From the NCBI GenBank assembly GCA_903927495.1, contig CAIYNH010000822.1, forward strand, positions 1-12,548: a stretch of DNA of 12,548 nt, read 5' to 3'. The notes beneath the pieces are model-generated. The model worked only from the letters and a program-made list of their open reading frames with translations. It did no database searches and was not told the origin of the DNA. Each line of letters begins with the position of its first letter. Within the stretch, counting starts at the first letter, position 1. This DNA is from an uncultured beta proteobacterium (GTDB lineage: Bacteria; Pseudomonadota; Gammaproteobacteria; Burkholderiales; Burkholderiaceae_C). The translations under genes and the position numbers were made by a program. Of the stretch, positions 4,049 to 10,963 are shown one piece after another.

Positions 4049-6643
4049 TCAGTTGGAGGTCAGTCTTTGCGTCCATGGGTCGCTGGGGAACTCTAGCAGT
4101 AATTTTTGCCGTGCGGCTTGGGCCTCGGGTGTCAGGCCCGCGGCCTGTGCCAGGCGCCATTGTGCATGGAGCGACTCGGCCAACCAGTAACCGTGGTAAT
4201 TGGCGGTGAGTTGCCGGTAGCGGGTGAGCGCATCGCTGAGTTGCCCAGCCTGTTCGTTGGCCTTGGCCGACCAGAACAGCGCTTCCTCTTTTTTTGCATC
4301 GCTTTTACGTGCGGCGTAAGCCTGGTCAAACCCTGCAGCAGCCTCGCCTGGATGATTCGTGCGCAGCAACTGCCAGGCTTCGGTATACAGGCGCTCGGGG
4401 TTGTGCAAATGCAGCCACCCGCCCAGGCCGACCAGCACAGCCGGCCACAAAAGCGCCAGCCAAGCGCGTGGCCAGGCTTGATCGTTAAACGTCAGCGGGG
4501 GCGATTGATGACTATGTATATGTACGAGTGTATTTTTCTGGCGTAACGACTGCACATCACGCCAGACCAGGACGGCAAGGAGCAACAGGCTGAGCAGCGT
4601 TGCCACCATCCCAGCACTGCCAACGGGAGTGTGGCCGTATTCAAGCACAACCTCCGCTTCTTCCGGAATCACCAGCATGAAGCCTGGCCCAGCCAGGTGC
4701 AGGCGACCTTTGCTGGCTAGATGCCAGCGCGGATGCCAAGCCATGCGCACCAGATGCGCAGCGCCCACCGCGTCGCTGCGCCAACTGATGCGATGGCGCT
4801 CCAGCTTGAAGTCACTGATGTGAGTGGTACCGTTTGGTGTGGCAATTGCCGCTGCCGGTCCATCGTTAAATACCGGCAACTCGCTGGCAAAACGTTGGGG
4901 CGAGCGAAACCACTGAAAGCTTGCCTCCATCCAGGCTTTGCGGGGAAGCCAGTGCAGGGGGCGATCTACCACGTCAACCATCCGGGTGCTGAAATCCTTG
5001 AGCCGGAACATATAAAAAGGTGGTGCCTGGGCGACTTCTTCAAAGGCACTGCTTGCAGCCAAAGCGCGACGGGTTTCTTGGTTGCGCACCAGCACCTCGT
5101 TGGCATAGAGAAAACGCATGTGAATTGCGGCCCTCGCAGGATCCAGACTGCCGCTGGGAAAGCGTGCCAGGGGCGATGAGGGGTGGCGCGAAACTTCGCT
5201 TTGCAACTGGTAAATGGCTGGGCCCAGCACCGAAGACTCCATATACAAGCCCTCCAGCACCGGTCTGCCGCCCAGGAACATGGGCAATGCTTCCAGCGCA
5301 CGGGTGGAGCCAATGTCGGTGTTGGCAGGGTCGTGCTCAAACAGCAGGCGCGGACTCTCGAGCTTGCCGGAGAGAGCAGGGAACAGTTGCGTCAGCCGTT
5401 GCCACTGGGGTTTGGCTTCAAGCCCGCTGTGGTTCCATAGCCCCCAGTCGGGTGCAGCCACGACCTGCAGACTAACCGACGCAAACCAGGTTAAGCCAAG
5501 TGCTATTGCCAGCAGGCTCAAGCCCCAGCGCGACAGCACGGGCATGGCCCCGCCAAGCCTTAACAAAAGACTGCCCCACACCCAGCCGCAAGCCAGACCG
5601 CCAAAGAGCCAGACAAACGGAAAAAACCGGATATTGGCAACGCCGATGCTGCCCCCAGCCAGAAAACCAGTGGCACTCAACAAGGCCGCGCTGGCCATGA
5701 ATGCGGCGTGTCGCAGGCTGTTGTCTATTGCTGGTGAATTGGGCAGCAAGCGCCTGAGCACGGGCGTAGCCTGTATCAAAAATAATAGCAAAGTAGCTGT
5801 CAGGCCGGCCAGCAACACAGGTATCAGGGGTTTGGGCAAGAGTTCTTGCCAGTTGCGCACCTCGAACAGGGCATCGTTGGGGATGGTGATACCGTGCATT
5901 TCCAGCATCGGCCAGAGCCAGCCGGCCAACATAAAAAATGCCATACCGTGGCCCAGGGCCAGCAGTCTCAGGTTGCGCTGAAAATGCCGGCGCTCAAATA
6001 AAAACGCCGCTGTGGCGAAGCCGGTGATTAGCAATGCAAAGCCATGTGAAAAGCCGGAAGCCGCCTCCAGTAGCGCTGCCAGCCACCAATGGCGGCCGCT
6101 GGCCATGGTGCGCTGCCATGCAAACAGGGACAGCACCGAGAACAACATGCCATAGCTGTAGGCAAACTCGCCGGCCAGGGTGGACAGCAGGTTGCCGCCC
6201 CAAATCGAGTTTTGTTCATGCAGCAAAAAGGCCAAGCTCGCCAGCACGCCCCAGATCGCAATTGTGCGCGGCAAGCGCAGCAGGTACACGCTGCCCAGCC
6301 AGACTGCGCCAGGCAGCAGCATGGCAGCGGTAAACATGCCCAGTTTCATGGCCGGAGCAAACGGCAACAGCATCGACAAACCGGCGATGCTGATAAATGA
6401 AAGGGGAAAGTAGTACGACAAAAACGCAAAGCCGCCGAACACCTCGGGCATCCAGGCCGTGATCTGGCCCTGGGGCAGCAACTCATGTGCGTAGATCCAG
6501 GTGTAAAGCAGGTGCGAGGCCGTGTCTCCGCCGGTGGGCAGGTTGTTTGATAGCAAAAAGCCAATGCCAAGCAAGGAGGCAATCAGCCAGGCACCACCCA
6601 ACAGCACCAGTATGTCCAGCAGGCGCAGTACTTTCCAACTCAT
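4049..6643 (-). CDS. Large polytopic membrane protein, PTPS-related/GT-C glycosyltransferase-like, with TPR-like tail
   Basis: The ATG at 6643 overlaps the previous stop as ATGA and has AAGG seven bases upstream. This gives 864 residues, and a longer reading from 6766 would overlap the previous gene without reason. The N-terminal anchor (about 8-33) is followed by LPTGGDTASHLLYTW (Asp40, His44) and LSYYFPLSF. This layout is seen in the membrane family annotated as 6-pyruvoyl-tetrahydropterin synthase-related, which resembles GT-C glycosyltransferases with an acidic residue in the first periplasmic loop. About ten further membrane helices follow, then a soluble domain to about residue 690 and two more helices. 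The final 110 residues are helical and TPR-like (HPGEAAAGFDQAY, KANEQAGQLSDALTRYRQL). The likely role is transfer of a lipid-linked sugar at the outer face of the inner membrane. Substrate is unknown. Confidence 0.8.
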   Translation of the reverse strand: MSWKVLRLLDILVLLGGAWLIASLLGIGFLLSNNLPTGGDTASHLLYTWIYAHELLPQGQITAWMPEVFGGFAFLSYYFPLSFISIAGLSMLLPFAPAMKLGMFTAAMLLPGAVWLGSVYLLRLPRTIAIWGVLASLAFLLHEQNSIWGGNLLSTLAGEFAYSYGMLFSVLSLFAWQRTMASGRHWWLAALLEAASGFSHGFALLITGFATAAFLFERRHFQRNLRLLALGHGMAFFMLAGWLWPMLEMHGITIPNDALFEVRNWQELLPKPLIPVLLAGLTATLLLFLIQATPVLRRLLPNSPAIDNSLRHAAFMASAALLSATGFLAGGSIGVANIRFFPFVWLFGGLACGWVWGSLLLRLGGAMPVLSRWGLSLLAIALGLTWFASVSLQVVAAPDWGLWNHSGLEAKPQWQRLTQLFPALSGKLESPRLLFEHDPANTDIGSTRALEALPMFLGGRPVLEGLYMESSVLGPAIYQLQSEVSRHPSSPLARFPSGSLDPARAAIHMRFLYANEVLVRNQETRRALAASSAFEEVAQAPPFYMFRLKDFSTRMVDVVDRPLHWLPRKAWMEASFQWFRSPQRFASELPVFNDGPAAAIATPNGTTHISDFKLERHRISWRSDAVGAAHLVRMAWHPRWHLASKGRLHLAGPGFMLVIPEEAEVVLEYGHTPVGSAGMVATLLSLLLLAVLVWRDVQSLRQKNTLVHIHSHQSPPLTFNDQAWPRAWLALLWPAVLVGLGGWLHLHNPERLYTEAWQLLRTNHPGEAAAGFDQAYAARKSDAKKEEALFWSAKANEQAGQLSDALTRYRQLTANYHGYWLAESLHAQWRLAQAAGLTPEAQAARQKLLLEFPSDPWTQRLTSN

Positions 6644-7521
6644 TTGGCGACCTTGCCCCGGATCGGCCGGCGTCCGCTTGGTTTCCAGACAAAACCCGCT
6701 GCCAGCAGCAGCGCACCCAGAACACCAATCGCCGCTGCCCACATGGGCACACCCTGGCGCATCCAAATGAGCCAGAACGGCACTTGTTCGGCACCGCGCA
6801 GTTTGCCATCTGCAACGATTTGCAGTTGCAGCTCGCCGGTGGCGCTCTCATGCAGCAGCCAGGTGCCACCTTGCCCGGCACCGGTGTCAAGTGTCATCAA
6901 GGGCCCTTGGTCCCACGCGTGCCGCAGGGGATTCGGGGGCGGCGGGGCGGCGGTGAACTGACGCGCCAATTGCGCCACCCCCGCATACGGCACCCCGATG
7001 CCGTAGCTGACCAGCGTTTGTGCGTCAGTGGTGTGGTTGTAACTCACCTGCAGCTGGCGACCATCTCGGTGCGTGAGCATGGGCTGCATCGCTTGAGGGG
7101 GCGACAGGCGCCAGGCCAGTTGGCTGATTGGGCTGCCTGCCTGGTCGTGAAACAACACCAGCAACGGATCGGCACGACCAAGGCCGCCCGGGGCGGCACC
7201 GGACTGTCGGCGACCTTTAAGCGATTGTCCGGGCAGCAGATAGGCGATGTTGCCAGCGGCAATGCTTACCGCTTGCCACTGCATTGAGGGCCCCAGTGTG
7301 TAGATGGAGAACTGGTAACCGGCTTCGTTGCCGGTGTTGGTGATGACAAGCTCATCGCCGGTGTATGACACCGAGAAACCGATGCTGCCCGCCCATGCCA
7401 GAGGCGGCACCACGAGCAGCCAGGCCAAGGCCGATACACGCCAGAACCTGGCCAACAAATCGGGTAGCAAGGACATCAGCAGGAGGTCATTTTTGTTACG
7501 ACGCAATGGCATTTGATGCAT
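6640..7521 (-). CDS. Membrane-anchored exported protein of unknown function
   Basis: The 293-residue product has an N-terminal signal sequence (ARFWRVSALAWLLVVPPLAWA, after a basic MPLRRNKN stretch). A periplasmic domain of about 210 residues begins SIGFSVSYTGDELVITNTG, which looks like beta-sandwich material. A C-terminal membrane helix (MWAAAIGVLGALLLAAGFVW) is followed by a basic tail KPSGRRPIRGKVAK. The topology is that of a type I membrane protein held in the inner membrane. It lacks a Pro-Glu-Pro motif, so it is not a PEP-CTERM protein. Its stop overlaps the start of the GT-C-like gene by ATGA, strong evidence that the two are translated together. No good ribosome binding site marks the start; Met4 and Met16 are alternatives. 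I do not recognise the family. Confidence 0.75.
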   Translation of the reverse strand: MHQMPLRRNKNDLLLMSLLPDLLARFWRVSALAWLLVVPPLAWAGSIGFSVSYTGDELVITNTGNEAGYQFSIYTLGPSMQWQAVSIAAGNIAYLLPGQSLKGRRQSGAAPGGLGRADPLLVLFHDQAGSPISQLAWRLSPPQAMQPMLTHRDGRQLQVSYNHTTDAQTLVSYGIGVPYAGVAQLARQFTAAPPPPNPLRHAWDQGPLMTLDTGAGQGGTWLLHESATGELQLQIVADGKLRGAEQVPFWLIWMRQGVPMWAAAIGVLGALLLAAGFVWKPSGRRPIRGKVAK

Positions 7522-7536
7522 GGGCGGCGCAGTCGG

Positions 7537-7666
7537 TCAAGACACAGACTGCAGGCGGGGCGCATCGATGGGCAGGTCAAACCGGACCTGAATTTCGTTC
7601 AGCGGGAAAGGCATGTTGCATGCCATTTTTGATCGCATCGCGTTCAAAGCTTGAAACGTAGGCCAC
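7537..7666 (-). pseudogene. Probable remnant of an Rpn/DUF4351-type PD-(D/E)XK nuclease gene
   Basis: On the minus strand GTG at 7666, preceded by AGGAGAAGTAA, opens a reading VAYVSSFERDAIKNGMQHAF. A one-frame change near 7608-7618 continues as PLNEIQVRFDLPIDAPRLQSVS with a stop at 7537. The first piece resembles the conserved MAYVTSxERxxIxxGxxxG segment of Rpn (recombination-promoting nuclease, formerly transposase_31) and DUF4351 proteins. The second resembles their C-terminal LDAxxLxxVF end. The in-between region and the nuclease domain are missing. Just before the GTG the same frame reads PEQEK followed by a stop, also reminiscent of that family. The match is short and made by eye, so this could be coincidence. 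Confidence 0.35.
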
Positions 7667-7741
7667 TTACTTCTCCTGTTCGGGTGATCAGACATTCTGC
7701 CATAGCTGTCATTTCTGCTAATGCTGGCAAAACAGCAGGGT

Positions 7742-7749
7742 GCGATAAT
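7742..7749 (+). promoter_or_regulatory. Possible extended -10 element for the hybrid kinase operon
   Basis: TGCGATAAT contains an extended -10 pattern (TGn followed by GATAAT at 7744-7749), with no good -35 hexamer 16-18 bases upstream. Transcription would begin near 7756. This would make the ATG at 7757 nearly leaderless, or favour the in-frame ATG at 7787. Confidence 0.25.
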
Positions 7750-7756
7750 TTCAAGC

Positions 7757-10700
7757 ATGAGATCGACGTATCTGTCAAACGGCAAGATGATTAACCCTGG
7801 TAGCTTCCTGGGTTTTTTGGGCCTGTGCCTTTGCGCTTGGTTGTTGCTGGTCGGCCAGGCCTTTGCCTCGCAGGCGGTACTCGATGTCACGCAGGTGGAT
7901 CTCGAAGCGGTCTCGCTGACGCACTACTTCGCGATTCTGGAAGACCCTGGTGCCAGCCTGACTCTGGCCGATGTCAGCCAGCCGGGGGTTGCGGCTCGCT
8001 TCAAGACTGGCCAGGCGCCAGGCCATGCTTTGGGTTTTGCGTTTACCCGGTCGGCGATCTGGCTGCGTCTGCATCTGAAAAATCCGAGTGACCAGCCGGT
8101 CGAGCGTGTACTGGATATCAGCTATGCGCTGCTGGCCAGCGTCGATCTTTACCAGCCCAGCGGGCAAAGTTACCAAAGCATCCAAGTCGGCTATTCGCGT
8201 CCAGTCCCGGCGCAGGCGTTGCCGAGTCGTTTCATTGCGCTGCCGATTTCCCTGCCCGCCGGTGCCGATCAGCAGGTGTATCTGCGTGTGCAAACGCCGA
8301 ACTCCCTGAATATTCCTGCCAGATTGTGGTCACCTCAGGCCTTTCATTCCCGTGCGCCGGCCGACTTTGCGTTGCAGTCCCTGTACTTTGGCATTGTGTT
8401 GGCCCTGGCGGTTTACAACCTGATATTGTTCCTGGCGCTGCGTGATATCAATTACCTGTTTTACGTCATTTGTTCTTTTGGTGTGGCCCTTGGTTTGGCG
8501 ACCTTTACCGGAATGGGAAGCACCTTCCTCTGGGGTTTTGCGCCGCTTTGGACGAAAATTGGTGTCAACGTGCCGGCTGCGCTGGCATCTGTGGCGATGT
8601 TGGTTTTTACCCGTCGTCTGCTGGCAACCCGCCAGACGGTGCCGCGCCTTGACCCTTGGCTGAAGCTGCTCACTGCTGCCAACTTCGCATTTTTCTTTCT
8701 GTTGATTTTCTGGTTTCTCGAGGTTAATCCGTTCTTTGTTGTACTGAGCCTGGTTACCTCACTGTTCATCTGGGTAGTCGGCGTTGTCTGTGCCCACAAG
8801 GGCCAGCGCAGTGCCTATTTCTTCATCATGGCTTTTTCGGTGCTGCTGCTGGCCAACGTGCTGACGCACCTGCGCAATCTGGGCTTGGTATTGACCAATT
8901 TTTTCACCAGTGATGGCCTGCAAATCGGCTCGGTGTTTGAAATGCTGCTGCTGTCGCTGGCCTTGGCCGATCGATTCAACATGTTGCGCCGGGAAAAAAT
9001 CGCCGCCCAAACCCAGGCTCTGCACGTGCAGGGCGAACTGGTTGAACAGCTTCAGGCATCTGAGCGCTTGCTGGAATCACGGGTGCTCGAGCGAACCGCA
9101 CAACTGCAGCAGAATCTGGCGGCATTGCGACTGCGCGACGAGGCCCTGAACCAGATTTCCCAAGGCGTAGTGATCACGAATGCCGAGGGTTTGCTGACCG
9201 ATATCAACGAGGCTTCTGGAAAAATGACGGGGTACACCCGCGAGGAATTGTTGGGCAGGTCGTGCCATTTTCTGCAGGGCCCCGATACCGAGCCGCAAGT
9301 GGTGCAGGCAATACAGGAGGCGTTTGATGGGGCCCGGGCCTTTCATGGTGAGATTCTCAATTTCCGAAAAGATGGCACGCCGTTCTGGAACGAGCTCTCC
9401 ATCGTCCCGGTATTTGATGCCGATGGAGCCTTGAACCAGTTTGTTGGGGTGCAGCGCGACATCAGCGAACGCAGGGCTGCACAGGCTGAGTTGCTGGTAG
9501 CGCGTGACGCAGCCGATGCCGCCAACCAGGCCAAGAGCCGCTTTCTGGCCACCATGAGCCACGAAATCCGAACCCCGTTGAATGGCGTTCTGGTCATGGC
9601 GCAGTTGCTGGCGTTGCCCAAGATCGAGGAGCGCGAGCGCGTCGATTACGCGGGCACCATTGTCAGTTCAGGTCAGACCCTGCTGGCCCTGCTCAATGAC
9701 ATTCTGGATTTATCCAGGGTTGAGGCCGGCTCTGTGCAACTCGAATCCATTCCCATGGAGCCGCTGGCGTTGATCACCGAGACCGCGGCCTTGTTCAGTG
9801 AACAGGCCCGAAACGCCGGGCTAACGCTCGAAGTCTGCTGGGCGGGAGCATCTGATGCCTGCTACTTGGGCGATCCATTCCGGATCCGCCAGATGCTCTC
9901 CAACCTGGTGGGCAATGCGATCAAGTTCACTAAACAAGGCCGTATCCGGATCGAAGCCAGTGAAATAAGCCACACCGCAAACGCCGCCATGCTCGAATTT
10001 GCGGTCCGTGATACCGGAGTAGGCATCGCATCCGACAAGCAGCCACTGTTGTTCCAAAGCTTTTCGCAGGCCGATACCTCCACCACGCGTCAGTACGGCG
10101 GCAGCGGTTTGGGCTTGTCGATCGTGCGCAATCTGGCTGAGTTGATGGGGGGTGGAGTTGGCGTGCAGAGTGAGCCCGGGCAGGGTTCGCGCTTTTGGTT
10201 TCGGGTTGAACTGGGGTTTGCGTCGAGCGGTTTAAATGCCCTTGTGCCTTTGCACAAGGGCGATCCGCCTTTGTTCGCGGAGGCGCTGCCACCGACACAG
10301 TTTGCTGGCCACGTGCTGGTGGCCGAAGACAACCGGGTGAATCAGGGGGTAATTCAGGCCCTGCTGGGCAAGCATGGCCTGCACAGCACGCTGGCAACCG
10401 ATGGCGAGCAGGCGTTGGCTGCGGTCATGAGTTGCCAGCCGTTTGACCTGGTTCTGATGGACTTGCAAATGCCGGTGATGGACGGCTGCACTGCAAGCCT
10501 GCGAGTGCGAGCCTGGGAGGCGCAAACAGGCCGAACGCGCCTGCCGATTGTGGCCCTGACGGCGGACGCTTTCGAGGATGATCGGCAGCGCTGTCTGGAC
10601 GCAGGTATGGACGAAGTTTTGACCAAACCGATTGCCATGGAGCAACTCCAAACTACGTTCGCGCGCTGGTTGGCAGTGCAGCTTCCGGCCGTGGCTGAAC

Positions 10701-10963
10701 AAGCCGTAGGACCGATCGAGAAACATGTTGATGTAGCGAGCATCCGTGTTTTGATTTCTGAAATCGCTCCTCTGCTGGCGCACCACAAATTCGATTCTGT
10801 TGCTTGTTTCAGGCAGTTGCAGGATGCGCTGGCAGGCACTAAATTCGCGCCGGATATGGCGCTGACCGGGCACCTTTTGCAGGAATGCCGTTTCGATCTG
10901 GTGCAACAGCGCTTGCGCCAAATGGTGGCTGAGCAGGGATGGGAAGCAGCACCGCATGACTAA
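7757..10963 (+). CDS. Membrane hybrid histidine kinase: 7TMR-DISM - LOV-like PAS - HisKA - HATPase - REC
   Basis: The 1068-residue protein (numbered from ATG 7757) starts with a signal-like helix (about 16-38). A 7TMR-DISMED2-type periplasmic domain (about 40-195, with SAIWLRLHLKNPS) is followed by a seven-helix 7TMR-DISM membrane domain (about 205-405), a coiled coil (about 410-460) and a PAS domain (about 462-572). The PAS carries GRSCHFLQGPDT (Cys503), Asn535, Asn545 and Gln566, the LOV photoreceptor pattern. The kinase core has phospho-acceptor His602 in MSHEIRTPLNG, Asn720 in the N box, DTGVG (752-756) and GSGLGL (782-787). A receiver domain follows (Glu857-Asp858, phospho-acceptor Asp902, Lys957). 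The last 100 residues are helical but lack an HPt histidine. It should sense an outside ligand and possibly light or flavin state, then pass phosphate to a partner. No start codon has a good ribosome binding site; 7757 gives a basic N-terminus, while 7721 and 7787 are possible. Confidence 0.93.
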   Translation: MRSTYLSNGKMINPGSFLGFLGLCLCAWLLLVGQAFASQAVLDVTQVDLEAVSLTHYFAILEDPGASLTLADVSQPGVAARFKTGQAPGHALGFAFTRSAIWLRLHLKNPSDQPVERVLDISYALLASVDLYQPSGQSYQSIQVGYSRPVPAQALPSRFIALPISLPAGADQQVYLRVQTPNSLNIPARLWSPQAFHSRAPADFALQSLYFGIVLALAVYNLILFLALRDINYLFYVICSFGVALGLATFTGMGSTFLWGFAPLWTKIGVNVPAALASVAMLVFTRRLLATRQTVPRLDPWLKLLTAANFAFFFLLIFWFLEVNPFFVVLSLVTSLFIWVVGVVCAHKGQRSAYFFIMAFSVLLLANVLTHLRNLGLVLTNFFTSDGLQIGSVFEMLLLSLALADRFNMLRREKIAAQTQALHVQGELVEQLQASERLLESRVLERTAQLQQNLAALRLRDEALNQISQGVVITNAEGLLTDINEASGKMTGYTREELLGRSCHFLQGPDTEPQVVQAIQEAFDGARAFHGEILNFRKDGTPFWNELSIVPVFDADGALNQFVGVQRDISERRAAQAELLVARDAADAANQAKSRFLATMSHEIRTPLNGVLVMAQLLALPKIEERERVDYAGTIVSSGQTLLALLNDILDLSRVEAGSVQLESIPMEPLALITETAALFSEQARNAGLTLEVCWAGASDACYLGDPFRIRQMLSNLVGNAIKFTKQGRIRIEASEISHTANAAMLEFAVRDTGVGIASDKQPLLFQSFSQADTSTTRQYGGSGLGLSIVRNLAELMGGGVGVQSEPGQGSRFWFRVELGFASSGLNALVPLHKGDPPLFAEALPPTQFAGHVLVAEDNRVNQGVIQALLGKHGLHSTLATDGEQALAAVMSCQPFDLVLMDLQMPVMDGCTASLRVRAWEAQTGRTRLPIVALTADAFEDDRQRCLDAGMDEVLTKPIAMEQLQTTFARWLAVQLPAVAEQAVGPIEKHVDVASIRVLISEIAPLLAHHKFDSVACFRQLQDALAGTKFAPDMALTGHLLQECRFDLVQQRLRQMVAEQGWEAAPHD
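10238..10261 (+). repeat. Perfect 10-bp hairpin inside the hybrid kinase gene
   Basis: GCCCTTGTGC (10238-10247) and GCACAAGGGC (10252-10261) are perfectly complementary around a CTTT loop. It lies in the linker between the HATPase and receiver coding parts. No U-tract follows. Confidence 0.7.

Noticed and set aside
6644..6766. A longer N-terminus for the GT-C-like protein starting at 6766
   Set aside because: It would add 41 Gly/Cys-rich residues before the membrane anchor and overlap the upstream gene by more than 120 bases; the ATG at 6643 gives an ATGA overlap and has AAGG in front.
6487..7287. Long plus-strand open frame (266 codons) opposite the GT-C-like and anchored-protein genes
   Set aside because: Its translation is Arg/Gln/Pro-rich without family features, and it is antisense to two well-supported coupled genes; it is a by-product of GC-rich codon use.
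6640..7521. PEP-CTERM/exosortase substrate
   Set aside because: The C-terminal helix and basic tail fit, but the Pro-Glu-Pro motif before the helix is absent.
10730..10960. HPt domain at the C-terminus of the hybrid kinase
   Set aside because: The helices resemble an HPt-like tail, but the HxxKG-type phosphorylatable His context is missing (only AHHKFDS is seen).
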